Positions 27,307-35,854 of a stretch of 37,515 bases of DNA are shown here, piece after piece. The notes beneath the pieces are model-generated. The model made no database searches. It was not told the DNA's origin and saw nothing but the letters and a program-made list of their open reading frames with translations. Source of the stretch: an uncultured Acidovorax sp. (GTDB taxonomy: Bacteria > Pseudomonadota > Gammaproteobacteria > Burkholderiales > Burkholderiaceae_C); the NCBI GenBank assembly GCA_913774625.1, contig CAJYHL010000005.1, positions 1 through 37,515 on the forward strand. Direction: 5' to 3'. Position 1 is the first letter of the stretch, and every line of letters starts with the position of its first letter. The position numbers and the translations under genes are program-made.

Positions 27307-29970
27307 ATGCGCGGCCAGCAAGCATCCAGACAAGTTGTTGAAAAATTGAATAAACCAGACGCACCGAACCTCGCCGCCCATACGCCCATGATGCAGCAGT
27401 ACCTGGGCCTGAAGGCCCAGCACCCCGACACGCTGGTCTTCTACCGCATGGGCGATTTCTACGAGCTGTTCTACGAAGACGCCGAGAAGGCGGCACGGCT
27501 GCTGGACATCACGCTCACGCAGCGCGGGCAGTCCGGCGGGCAGCCGGTGGTGATGGCGGGCGTGCCCTTCCACGCGCTGGAGAACTACCTGGGCCGGCTG
27601 ATCCGCATGGGTGAGTCGGTCGCCATCTGCGAGCAGGTGGGCGAGGTGGGCGCGGCCAAGGGGCCGGTGGAGCGCAAGGTGGTGCGCGTGGTCACGCCCG
27701 GCACGCTCACGGACAGCGAACTGCTTTCCGACAAGGCCGAATCCATGCTGCTGGCCGTACACCAGGGCGCGCGGGCGCGCTGCGGGCTGGCCTGGATGTC
27801 GGTGACCCAGGGCATCGTGCACCTGGCCGAATGCGCGCACGACGAAGTGGGCGCCTGGCTAGCGCGCGTCTCGCCCAGCGAGGTGATCTACAGCGCCGGC
27901 ACCACCGAGCGTTTCGAGCAGCAGCTGCAGGCCCTGCGCCAGAGCGGTGCCATCACCTGCCCCTTGAGCCTGCGGCCCGACTGGCAGTTCGACGGTTCCT
28001 TGGGCGAGCGCAAGCTGCTCGAATACCTGGATGCAGCCAGCCTCGCCGCCTGGAACGCAGAATCGCTGGCCCATGCCCACGCGGCGGCGGCAGCGCTGCT
28101 GTCCTATGCCGAACACACGCAGGGCCGGGCCCTGACCCATGTGCAGAGCGTGCGCGTGCAGCAGAGCGACGAGCTCATCGCCCTGCCCCTGGCCACGCGG
28201 CGCAACCTGGAGCTGGTGCGCACGCTGCGCGGCGAGGATGCGCCCACGCTCTTTTCGCTGCTGGACACCTGCATGACCGGCATGGGCAGCCGCCTGCTCA
28301 GGAGCTGGCTGCTCGAACCCCGCCGCGACCGCGCCGACGCGCGCCAGCGCCTGGCAGCCACCACCGCCCTGCGCGGCAGCGGGGCCGGCGCAGGCCCCTG
28401 GCAAGTACTGCGCGCCGAGCTGCGCGGCGTGAGCGATGTGGAGCGCATCACCGCCCGCATCGCGCTGCGCCAGGTGCGCCCGCGCGAATTGGTCGGCCTG
28501 TGCAAGACGCTACAGAAAGCGGAGCTGCTGGCCCGGGCGAACCAGGCGCCAGACCCGTTTTTGACCGAAATCTTCGAGCAGTTGCAGCCTCCGGTGGACT
28601 GCAGCACGCTGCTGCACACGGCCATTGACGAGGAACCCGCGGCCCTGGTGCGCGACGGCGGTGTGATCGCGGCCGGCTTCGATGCCGAGCTGGACGAGCT
28701 GCGCGGCATCCAGACGCATTGCGACGACTTCCTGCTGGACCTGGAGACGCGCGAGCGCGCCCGCACCGGCATTCCCAACCTGCGCGTTCAGTTCAACAAG
28801 GTGCATGGCTTCTACATCGAGGTCACCAGCAGCCACACCAGCCGCGTGCCCGAGGACTACCGCCGCCGCCAGACGCTGAAGAACGCCGAGCGTTTCATCA
28901 CGCCCGAACTCAAGGCCTTCGAGGACAAGGCCCTGTCAGCGCAGGAACGCGGCCTGGCGCGCGAGAAATGGCTCTACGAACAGGTGCTGGACCAGCTTCA
29001 GCCGCACGTGCCGGCCCTCACCCGCCTGGCCCGGGCCCTGGCCACGCTGGACGTGCTCTGCACCCTGGCCGAACGCTCGCTCACGCTGAACTGGTGCGCG
29101 CCGCAGTTCGTGCCCGAGCCCTGCATCGACATCGAGGCCGGCCGCCACCCGGTGGTGGAGGCGCGCCTGGCCGAAACGTCATCCGGCGCCTTCATCCCCA
29201 ACCACACGCGGCTGAACGCCAACACGCGCATGCAGGTCATCACCGGCCCGAACATGGGCGGTAAATCGACCTACATGCGGCAGGTGGCGCTGATCGTGCT
29301 GCTGGCCAGCATGGGCAGCCACGTGCCGGCCACGGCCTGCCGGCTGGGCCCCATCGACGCCATCCACACCCGCATCGGCGCGGCCGACGACCTGGCCAAC
29401 GCCCAGTCCACCTTCATGCTGGAGATGACCGAGGCCGCGCAGATCCTGCATGCCGCCACGCCGCACAGCCTGGTGCTGATGGACGAGATCGGCCGCGGCA
29501 CCAGCACCTTCGACGGGCTGGCGCTGGCCAGCGGCATCGCCACCCACCTGCACGACCGCACCCGCGCCTTCACGCTGTTCGCCACGCACTACTTCGAGCT
29601 GACCGAGCTGTCGGCCCGCCACCAGCATGCGGTGAACGTGCATGTGGGTGCGACCGAGACGGGCTCGTCCATCGCCTTCCTGCACGAGATCCAGCCCGGC
29701 CCGGCCAGCCGCAGCTACGGCATCCACGTGGCCAAGCTGGCGGGCGTTCCCGGGCCGGTGCTGAACCATGCGCGCCATACGCTGGCCGCGCTGGAGGAGC
29801 GCGCGGGCGAGGGCCAGGCGCAGGTGGATCTTTTCGCGCCGCCGCCCGAAGACCCTGGCGCGGGCGTGAGCGCGGTCGAGGCGGCGCTGGAAGCCATCCA
29901 CCCCGACGCGCTGAGCCCGCGCGAGGCGCTGGACGCGCTCTACCAGCTCAAGCGGCTGGCGCAGCAGTGA
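27307..29970 (+). CDS. mutS: DNA mismatch repair protein MutS
   Basis: An 887-residue mismatch sensor. Visible: mismatch-reading motif F51-Y-E53 in [11 protein letters not shown], the lever and clamp region, the conserved [17 protein letters not shown], Walker [10 protein letters not shown] at 647-655, Walker B and following [16 protein letters not shown], and THYFELTEL. The C-terminal dimerisation/tetramerisation region is present. The first ATG (27307) has a weak ribosome site; a TTG at codon 14 (LNKPDAPN) is an alternative start. It looks intact and ordinary. It forms the right flank of the defence island, with 204 bp between the mcrC stop and this start. Confidence 0.97.
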   Translation: MRGQQASRQVVEKLNKPDAPNLAAHTPMMQQYLGLKAQHPDTLVFYRMGDFYELFYEDAEKAARLLDITLTQRGQSGGQPVVMAGVPFHALENYLGRLIRMGESVAICEQVGEVGAAKGPVERKVVRVVTPGTLTDSELLSDKAESMLLAVHQGARARCGLAWMSVTQGIVHLAECAHDEVGAWLARVSPSEVIYSAGTTERFEQQLQALRQSGAITCPLSLRPDWQFDGSLGERKLLEYLDAASLAAWNAESLAHAHAAAAALLSYAEHTQGRALTHVQSVRVQQSDELIALPLATRRNLELVRTLRGEDAPTLFSLLDTCMTGMGSRLLRSWLLEPRRDRADARQRLAATTALRGSGAGAGPWQVLRAELRGVSDVERITARIALRQVRPRELVGLCKTLQKAELLARANQAPDPFLTEIFEQLQPPVDCSTLLHTAIDEEPAALVRDGGVIAAGFDAELDELRGIQTHCDDFLLDLETRERARTGIPNLRVQFNKVHGFYIEVTSSHTSRVPEDYRRRQTLKNAERFITPELKAFEDKALSAQERGLAREKWLYEQVLDQLQPHVPALTRLARALATLDVLCTLAERSLTLNWCAPQFVPEPCIDIEAGRHPVVEARLAETSSGAFIPNHTRLNANTRMQVITGPNMGGKSTYMRQVALIVLLASMGSHVPATACRLGPIDAIHTRIGAADDLANAQSTFMLEMTEAAQILHAATPHSLVLMDEIGRGTSTFDGLALASGIATHLHDRTRAFTLFATHYFELTELSARHQHAVNVHVGATETGSSIAFLHEIQPGPASRSYGIHVAKLAGVPGPVLNHARHTLAALEERAGEGQAQVDLFAPPPEDPGAGVSAVEAALEAIHPDALSPREALDALYQLKRLAQQ

Positions 29971-30082
29971 TGCCCACCCGATGGCTGCGCGGACGGACCA
30001 CCGGCTCGCGCCGCAGGGGGACCTCGCCTGCTATCGTTTTTGAACAATCCTTCCCGCGCCGGCAAGGCCGCGGGCACGGCAC

Positions 30083-30088
30083 TACACT
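30083..30088 (+). promoter_or_regulatory. Candidate -10 element (TACACT) upstream of Anbu gene
   Basis: CTACACTGG lies 43 bp before the ATG. The same CTACACTG core recurs upstream of two later genes (31948-31962, 35718-35732). No good -35 hexamer is visible at 16-18 bp, so this is tentative. Confidence 0.3.
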
Positions 30089-30130
30089 GGCGCCTTCCCT
30101 CTCCCACCAACCCCGGACCGCATTCCCACC

Positions 30131-30961
30131 ATGACGTACTGCGTCGCCATCAAACTCAACGCCGGCTTGGTGTTCCTCTCCGACTCCCGCACCAACGCGG
30201 GGCTCGACCAGATCAGCTCCTTCCGCAAGATGATGATCTACGAGAAGACTGGCGACCGCTTCATGGTGCTGCTGTCGGCAGGCAACCTGAGCATCTCGCA
30301 GTCGGTGCGCGAAATCCTGCAGACCGAGCAGATCGCCAGCCGCGAGGAAGGCGGCGAGCCCATCACGCTCTGGAACGCCACCAGCATGTTCGAGGTGGCG
30401 CGCGTGCTGGGCTCGGCCGTGCGCCGGGTGCATGAGCGCGACGGCCCCGCCCTCAAGCGCTCGGGCGTGGACTTCAACGTCTCGCTGGTGCTGGGCGGCC
30501 AGATCCGGGGCGAAGGCATGCGCCTCTTCCAGGTCTACTCGGCGGGCAACTTCATCGAGGCCACGCCCGAGACGCCCTACTTCCAGGTGGGCGAATCGAA
30601 ATACGGCAAGCCCGTGCTCGACCGCGTGCTCACGCCCGAAACCCCCCTGGCCGAGGCCGCCAAGTGCGCGCTGGTGTCCATGGACAGCACGCTCAAGTCC
30701 AACCTCTCGGTGGGCCTGCCGCTGGACCTGGTGGTCTATGAGGAAGGGCAGTTCTCCACCGACAAGGTGGTCTGCATCGACGAGCACAACCCCTATTTCC
30801 GCATGCTGCACGACAGCTGGGGCCAGAAGCTGCGCCACGTGTTCGACAGCATCGAGGACCCGGCCTGGAACGGCGGCGCCACCGACGTCCCCATCCGCGT
30901 GGACAACGCCCGCAGCAAGCCGCTGCGCAAGATCACCACCCCGCGCGACAAGCTGGTCTGA
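30131..30961 (+). CDS. Anbu-type proteasome-like peptidase
   Basis: A 276-residue member of the Ntn-hydrolase group called Anbu or bacterial proteasome homologue. The protein starts M-T2-Y-C; removal of Met would expose Thr2 as nucleophile. The beta-sandwich start VAIKLNAGLVFLSDSRTNAG carries the conserved Asp, and the FMVLLSAGN and VSLVLGGQI segments match proteasome beta folds. Cytosolic, no signal peptide. In many bacteria Anbu sits with transglutaminase-like and ATP-grasp/alpha-E genes; here it follows mutS and precedes an alpha/beta hydrolase. The start with Thr2 is well supported, though the ribosome site is weak. Confidence 0.93.
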   Translation: MTYCVAIKLNAGLVFLSDSRTNAGLDQISSFRKMMIYEKTGDRFMVLLSAGNLSISQSVREILQTEQIASREEGGEPITLWNATSMFEVARVLGSAVRRVHERDGPALKRSGVDFNVSLVLGGQIRGEGMRLFQVYSAGNFIEATPETPYFQVGESKYGKPVLDRVLTPETPLAEAAKCALVSMDSTLKSNLSVGLPLDLVVYEEGQFSTDKVVCIDEHNPYFRMLHDSWGQKLRHVFDSIEDPAWNGGATDVPIRVDNARSKPLRKITTPRDKLV

Positions 30962-30997
30962 CGCGCGGCCAGCGCCCTGCACGCATCGCCCCGCCTC

Positions 30998-31831
30998 ATG
31001 CCCCGCATCGTCTTCTCGCACGCCAACAGCTTTCCCGCCAGCACCTACCGCGTGATGTTCGGCGAGCTCCGGCGGCGCGGCTTCGACGTGGCCGCCGTGC
31101 CGCAATTCGGCCACGACGAGCGCTACCCGGTCACCAACAACTGGCCCCACCTGGTCCAGCAGCTGGCGGACTTCGCCGAGGCCGCCCAGCAGCAGGCCGG
31201 CGGTGAACCGGCCTTCCTGGTCGGCCATTCGCTGGGGGGCTTTCTCAGCGTGATGACGGCCGCGCGCCACCCGCAGCTGGCGCGCGGCGTGCTGCTGCTC
31301 GATTCGCCCCTGCTGAGCGGCTGGAAGGCCAGCGCCCTGGACGTGGCCAAGCGCACGCAGCTGGTGGGATCGGTGTCGCCGGGCAAGGTGAGCCGTGCCC
31401 GGCGCAACCGCTGGGCCAGCACCGAAGAGGCCCTCGAACACTTCAGCGGCAAGAAGGCCTTCGCGCGCTGGGACCGGCAGGTGCTGGCCGACTACGTCAC
31501 CCACGGTCTGCGCGACCATGAGGGCCAGCGCGTGCTGGCCTTCGACCGGGACGTGGAGACCTCCATCTACAACACCCTGCCACACGGATTCGGCCGCATG
31601 CTGCGCAGCCATCCGCTGCGCTGTCCGGCCGCCTTCATCGGCGGCCTGGCCTCGCAGGAGATGCGCCAGGTGGGCATGGCGCTGACGCAGCGCATCACCC
31701 AGGGCCGCATCACCATGCTGGACGGCAGCCATCTCTTTCCCATGGAAAAGCCCATCGCCACCGCCGCCGCCATCGAGGCCGCGCTGCTGAACCTGGGCCT
31801 GCCATCGAATAGCTCCCTCCCTTCGGGCTAG
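30998..31831 (+). CDS. Alpha/beta-fold hydrolase
   Basis: A 277-residue alpha/beta hydrolase. Visible: SHANSFPASTY near the N-terminus (oxyanion-hole HxN type), the nucleophile elbow VGHSLGGFLS with Ser near 75, LLLDSPLLSG, and a late catalytic His candidate in LDGSHLFPMEKP. No signal peptide. It begins 36 bp after the Anbu gene on the same strand and is probably cotranscribed. Substrate unknown (esterase, lipase or C-C hydrolase are all possible). Confidence 0.92.
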   Translation: MPRIVFSHANSFPASTYRVMFGELRRRGFDVAAVPQFGHDERYPVTNNWPHLVQQLADFAEAAQQQAGGEPAFLVGHSLGGFLSVMTAARHPQLARGVLLLDSPLLSGWKASALDVAKRTQLVGSVSPGKVSRARRNRWASTEEALEHFSGKKAFARWDRQVLADYVTHGLRDHEGQRVLAFDRDVETSIYNTLPHGFGRMLRSHPLRCPAAFIGGLASQEMRQVGMALTQRITQGRITMLDGSHLFPMEKPIATAAAIEAALLNLGLPSNSSLPSG

Positions 31832-31910
31832 CCGCTGCGCCCCCCGGGCACCGGGCACGACGCAGGCGTCGGAAACATTCCACCGCGGTGACGGAGCACA
31901 CCCGTCAGTC

Positions 31911-31930
31911 GCCCTGCGAAACCGCAGGGC
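31911..31930 (+). terminator. Hairpin downstream of alpha/beta hydrolase gene
   Basis: GCCCTGCG-AAAC-CGCAGGGC is a perfect 8-bp stem with a 4-nt loop, 79 bp after the hydrolase stop. No T tract follows on the plus strand (CGCCCAAAAG). It may be a terminator or an operator-like dyad, just upstream of the next candidate promoter. Confidence 0.4.
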
Positions 31931-31947
31931 CGCCCAAAAGACTCCGG

Positions 31948-31962
31948 CATCCCCTACACTGC
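31948..31962 (+). promoter_or_regulatory. Shared 15-bp motif CATCCCCTACACTGC, copy 1
   Basis: This is identical over 15 bp to 35718-35732, which also lies upstream of a plus-strand gene. TACACT could be a -10 element, but a matching -35 is not clear. If it is a promoter, the transcript has a leader of roughly 230 nt before the gene at 32199. Confidence 0.35.
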
Positions 31963-32198
31963 AGCCGCATTGCGGATAGGGTTATTCGGTGTGCCGCCCT
32001 GCACCTACCTGCCGATGCAATGGCGTCCGCCCTCCCAGGACCGGGCTGCATTCCCTCGCGATAGCCGCTGCTGTCGCTGCGGTCTGCGCACGGGCTGCTG
32101 AGGGAGCCCGTCCATTGCGTTGCCGGCGGCTCTGGGCGGAGCGGCTCGGCAGACCCCTGTCCTTTTTTCGTTGATACCTATTTCTTCAACGGCCCGTC

Positions 32199-33644
32199 AT
32201 GAACAGCATGTCCGAACCCCAAGCAGGCAGTTTGAAAACCGACGGTCCCCAATGGCGGGCCGATCCCCTGGCCGACGAGACCATCGCGCGCATCCTGGGG
32301 CCCTGGCCCCAGAACGAGCTGCCGGGCGCGCAGGCGCAGCAGTGGCAGCGCATCGCCGCCGTCAACCGCGCATTCGCCACCTGGACGGACAACGCCACGA
32401 TGGCCGACTGGCAACCTCCGGCTTCGGTGCCGGCGGACATCGCCGAAGTCCTGCAGGACTACCTGCGCGCGGCGCGGGAGCTGCCGGCCTGGGCCGATCC
32501 CGTGCGCATCGGCGTCGCAGAGCGGGTGTTCATGGACTACGGCGTGCTCTCCTGCGTGCTGCTGTTCTGCGCCAGCCTGCCGGAGTGCTACATCGTGCCG
32601 GACCTGGCCAGCGTGCTCTACGCCACAGGCCAGCTCGAATACAACACCGAGCACCGCATCCGCAGCACCGCCGCGATGATCTTTCCCGTGATGATGCATG
32701 GCGGCCTGACCCGGCCCGAAGGCTCCGGCGTGGCCCAGGTACTCAAGGTGCGGCTGATCCACGCCACCATCCGCTACCTGATCCTGCGCTCTGAGCCCGA
32801 ACCGGGCCCCGGCCAGCTGGGCAACGTGGCGCCGCTGGAGCGCCCCGAAAAGCCCACCGTCTACCAGGCCCTGGCCGCCTTCGGCTGGAACACCGAGCGC
32901 GACGGCCTGCCCTGCAACCAGTCCGAGCTGGCCTACACCCTGCTCACCTTCGGCTATGTGTTCCTGCGCGGCATGCGCCGCCTGGGCATCGGTCTGTCCA
33001 GCACCCAGGAAAAGGCCTATCTGCATGCCTGGAACGTGGTCGGCCACGTGCTGGGCATCGACAGCTCGCTCATGATCCAGACCATGGACCAGGGCAAGGA
33101 GATGCTCGAGCGCATGCAGGCCGAGGGCCAGGCCCACCTGATCCCGCCCGATGCCCGCCCGCCCCTGGCCACCGCCCTCATGTCCACCATGGAGCAGGCC
33201 ATTCCCTGGCGCATCGCCAAGCCCTTCCCGCGGCTGATGACCCGCTTTCTCTGCGGCCGCGCCAACTTCGCCCAGCTGGGGCTCAACGACCAGCACGCGC
33301 CGCCGCTGTCCTGGCTGCTGTTCTGGCTGATGCTGGGCGCGGCGCGGCTGATCGACGCCATCGCGGGCTGCTTCCTGCCGCATTTCTCCATCACCCGCGC
33401 GCTGATGCGGGTGCTGGGCTACCACCTGCTGGTCAAGATCCTCATGGACCAGACCCGGCCGCTGCAGCTGCCCCAGGGGCTGCTGAGCCAGATGACGCAG
33501 ACCCTGGCCAGTTGGAGCGACGACCCGCGCGCGCCCCGGTGGCTCAACCGGATCGAAGACCGGCTGACGACCACCGGAACCTGGCGCCCCTTGTCCCGGC
33601 CCAGGCCGGCGCCGGCCCCCGAAGGGAAGCCACCGGCCGCCTGA
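32199..33644 (+). CDS. MpaB/rubber-oxygenase family protein (DUF2236)
   Basis: A 481-residue protein of the DUF2236 family, which includes latex-clearing oxygenases (Lcp, b-type haem) and fungal MpaB. Visible family segments: the YGVLSCVLLFCASLPE helix, the TGQL then NTEHRIRST segment, VRLIHATIRYLIL with the conserved His (a haem-ligand candidate), and NQSELAYTLLTFGYVFLRGMRRLG. No signal peptide is visible, unlike secreted Lcp. Residues 375-400 are hydrophobic. The Pro-rich C-terminus is probably disordered. Two close in-frame ATGs (32199, 32208) lack a clear ribosome site. Natural substrate unknown; oxygenase activity is inferred from family. Confidence 0.87.
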   Translation: MNSMSEPQAGSLKTDGPQWRADPLADETIARILGPWPQNELPGAQAQQWQRIAAVNRAFATWTDNATMADWQPPASVPADIAEVLQDYLRAARELPAWADPVRIGVAERVFMDYGVLSCVLLFCASLPECYIVPDLASVLYATGQLEYNTEHRIRSTAAMIFPVMMHGGLTRPEGSGVAQVLKVRLIHATIRYLILRSEPEPGPGQLGNVAPLERPEKPTVYQALAAFGWNTERDGLPCNQSELAYTLLTFGYVFLRGMRRLGIGLSSTQEKAYLHAWNVVGHVLGIDSSLMIQTMDQGKEMLERMQAEGQAHLIPPDARPPLATALMSTMEQAIPWRIAKPFPRLMTRFLCGRANFAQLGLNDQHAPPLSWLLFWLMLGAARLIDAIAGCFLPHFSITRALMRVLGYHLLVKILMDQTRPLQLPQGLLSQMTQTLASWSDDPRAPRWLNRIEDRLTTTGTWRPLSRPRPAPAPEGKPPAA

Positions 33645-33670
33645 GGGAGAGAGAAAGAGAAACCCCCTCG

Positions 33671-35512
33671 ATGCCGGCCTTCGCGTTCCCCGCTGCCTCG
33701 GCACTGCCCGGAACCTGGCCTGCAAGCACAGGCCGGCCGTGGCGCCACAGCCTCGCGCAGGGCCTGTGGCTGCAGTGGCTTTTGCTGGCCTGCTGCTGGG
33801 CCTGCCTGGGCGCGGCCCCGGCCCGCGCCCAGCCCGTGCTGTGGCTGCAGGCCGGTGCGCACCCCGTGCCGGCCTGGCCCTATGTGCAGATGCGCTCGGA
33901 CCCCAGCCTGAAGCTGGACATGCGGCAGATCCTCGCGCAGCCCGGGGCATTCGAGACGCCCGAAGGCAAGGCGGGATCGCTGGGAGTGCGCACCGATGCG
34001 GTCTGGCTGCGCGTGCCGCTGCAGGTGCTCGGGCACCAGCCCGTCATCGGCGCGGTCAACATCGACTACGCGCTGCTCAACGAAGTGGACACCTACCTGG
34101 TCCATCGGGGCGAGATCGTGCAGCATGCCATGCTGGGCAACCTGCAGCCCCTGGCCAGACGGCCGCTGCTCTGGCGCACGCCGGCCATGGACCTGCCGCT
34201 GGAGCCCGGCGAGCGCTACGAGCTCTATATCCGCCTGCGTACCGGCGGCGGCATGATCGCGCCGCTCTTCATCGGCGAAAAGCGCCTGCTCGATCCGCGC
34301 ATGCTGGGCGAGCAGATGGTGCAGGGCATCTTCGTCGGGCTGGCCGCCTGCCTGCTGGTGTACAGCCTGTCGCAGTGGATCACGCTGCGCCAGCGGCTCT
34401 TTTTCTACTACGGCCTGCTGGTGCTGGGCAGCGGCGGCTTCTCCATCCAGTTCTTCGGCATCGGCGGGCAATTCCTCTGGGGCAGCAGCCACTGGCTGGA
34501 AGTGCACATGGGCAGCCTGTGCGGCTTCCTGGGCGCCATGGCCTCCTTTCTCTTCATGGGGCATGTGCTGGATGCCGCACAGGCCGACCGCCGTTTCCTG
34601 CGCATGATGCACGGCGGCGCCCTGCTGACCGGCGTGCTGGGCCTCGGCTTCGCGTTCGGCCTGATGACGGTGCGCACCGCCATGACGGTGCTGGGCATCC
34701 TGGGCCCGATGCCCTCGCTGTTCAGCGTACCGCTGGCCCTGCGCCAGGCGCGGCGCGGCGACCCGCTGGGCTACACCCTGCTGTTCTCCTGGGCGGCCTA
34801 CCTGGTGGCGGCCGTCACCCTGGGCCTGCTGGTACACGGCAAGCTGCCCGCCAACATCTGGACGCTGCACGCCTTCCAGGCCGGCGCGGTGCTGGACATG
34901 CTGCTTTTCATGCGCATGCTGGGCCTGCGCACCGCCGCGCTGCGGCTGGAGGCCCAGCGCGCCAGCCGGGAGCGCGACGCCATGCAGTCGCTGGCCCATA
35001 CCGACCCGCTGACCGGCCTGCCCAACCGGCGCGGGCTGGACAAGGCCCTCAAGGCCGCCCTGCCCCGCTCGCGTCCCGAAGGCCTGCTGGCGCTCTACCT
35101 GCTGGACCTGGACGACTTCAAGCCCGTGAACGACAACTACGGCCACGACGTGGGCGACCGGCTGCTGGTCGCCGTGACCGCGCGGCTGCGCGACCATCTG
35201 CGCAGCTCCGACACGGTGGCCCGCATCGGCGGCGACGAATTCGTGGTGATGGCCAGCGACCTGCCCAGCCCCGAGCAGGCGCACGAGCTGGGCTGCACGC
35301 TGCTGGACGCCTTCCGCACCCCGTTCCAGGTGGGCCCCTACGAGCTGCGCGTGGGACTGACCGTCGGCTATGCGCTGGCGCCCCTGGACGCAGCCGAGGC
35401 CGCCACGCTCATCAAGATGGCCGATGCCGCCATGTACAGCGGCAAGAACAGCGGGCGCTTCTGCCTGCGCCGCAATACCGGCCACCTGGCACCCGCTCCG
35501 GCGACGGCCTGA
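33671..35512 (+). CDS. Membrane diguanylate cyclase (7TMR-DISM sensor, GGDEF output)
   Basis: About 613 residues. After an N-terminal hydrophobic signal/anchor (about 28-50) comes a periplasmic 7TMR-DISMED2-like beta domain (about 55-190). A 7-helix 7TMR-DISM membrane unit follows (about 210-400), a short coiled linker, and a GGDEF domain (about 440-600). The active site is intact: G520-G-D-E-F524, with the inhibitory I-site R511-S-S-D514 five residues upstream. It would make c-di-GMP in response to a periplasmic, perhaps carbohydrate-like, ligand. I chose the ATG at 33671, behind a GAGGGAGAGA tract, over an upstream frame start inside the preceding gene. It starts 26 bp after that gene and is probably cotranscribed. 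Confidence 0.94.
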   Translation: MPAFAFPAASALPGTWPASTGRPWRHSLAQGLWLQWLLLACCWACLGAAPARAQPVLWLQAGAHPVPAWPYVQMRSDPSLKLDMRQILAQPGAFETPEGKAGSLGVRTDAVWLRVPLQVLGHQPVIGAVNIDYALLNEVDTYLVHRGEIVQHAMLGNLQPLARRPLLWRTPAMDLPLEPGERYELYIRLRTGGGMIAPLFIGEKRLLDPRMLGEQMVQGIFVGLAACLLVYSLSQWITLRQRLFFYYGLLVLGSGGFSIQFFGIGGQFLWGSSHWLEVHMGSLCGFLGAMASFLFMGHVLDAAQADRRFLRMMHGGALLTGVLGLGFAFGLMTVRTAMTVLGILGPMPSLFSVPLALRQARRGDPLGYTLLFSWAAYLVAAVTLGLLVHGKLPANIWTLHAFQAGAVLDMLLFMRMLGLRTAALRLEAQRASRERDAMQSLAHTDPLTGLPNRRGLDKALKAALPRSRPEGLLALYLLDLDDFKPVNDNYGHDVGDRLLVAVTARLRDHLRSSDTVARIGGDEFVVMASDLPSPEQAHELGCTLLDAFRTPFQVGPYELRVGLTVGYALAPLDAAEAATLIKMADAAMYSGKNSGRFCLRRNTGHLAPAPATA

Positions 35513-35854
35513 GCGGCAGCGCTCGGGCCCCCAGAAAAGCCGGCAGTTTGTATTCATCGATGAGCCTGCGGACGCCCGCGCCGACCAGCGTGGAAATGGC
35601 CGGACCGCGCTCTCCGATGCGCCCTGCGGCCTGCGCCCTGTAGGCCCACCGGGGGTATTTGCCCTTCCTCCGCCGGACAGAGCGCACGGAAAAAAATGGC
35701 CTGCCTGGTTCTGCCGCCATCCCCTACACTGCCACGCCGGAGCGTTACATGCTGACACATGCACGCTGCCGCCCGCCACCCGCAGCCATGGCTCCTGCAG
35801 GCCCGCGGTATCCAGAGCCGCCACCACATTCAAGCACTGAGGGGGAAGTCCACC
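35513..35854. other. Intergenic region upstream of FAD oxidase
   Basis: This 342-bp stretch has no recognised gene. A minus-strand open frame (35412-35720) overlaps the end of the cyclase gene and matches nothing I know, so it is not called. The region holds an A7 run near 35691 and the shared CATCCCCTACACTGC motif at 35718-35732. Confidence 0.55.
35718..35732 (+). promoter_or_regulatory. Shared 15-bp motif CATCCCCTACACTGC, copy 2
   Basis: Identical to 31948-31962. TACACT (35725-35730) may be a -10 element for the FAD oxidase gene, whose start is about 125 bp downstream. No convincing -35 is visible. Confidence 0.35.

Larger units (their letters stand above)
31832..32198. other. Intergenic region upstream of the MpaB-family gene
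   Basis: This 367-bp stretch has no recognised gene. It holds a strong hairpin (31911-31930), the shared CATCCCCTACACTGC motif (31948-31962), then a leader of about 236 bp. The leader includes direct copies of GCGGCTC and a T6 run at 32163-32168. A frame beginning with GTG at 31989 (61 codons) is not supported. Confidence 0.55.

Noticed and set aside
31989-32174. 61-codon frame with GTG start in the leader of the MpaB-family gene
   Set aside because: No ribosome site, Arg/Ala/Cys composition typical of chance GC-rich frames.
35412-35720. 102-codon minus-strand frame between the cyclase and FAD oxidase genes
   Set aside because: Overlaps the cyclase C-terminus, has no recognised motif and no convincing ribosome site; could be revisited with comparative data.
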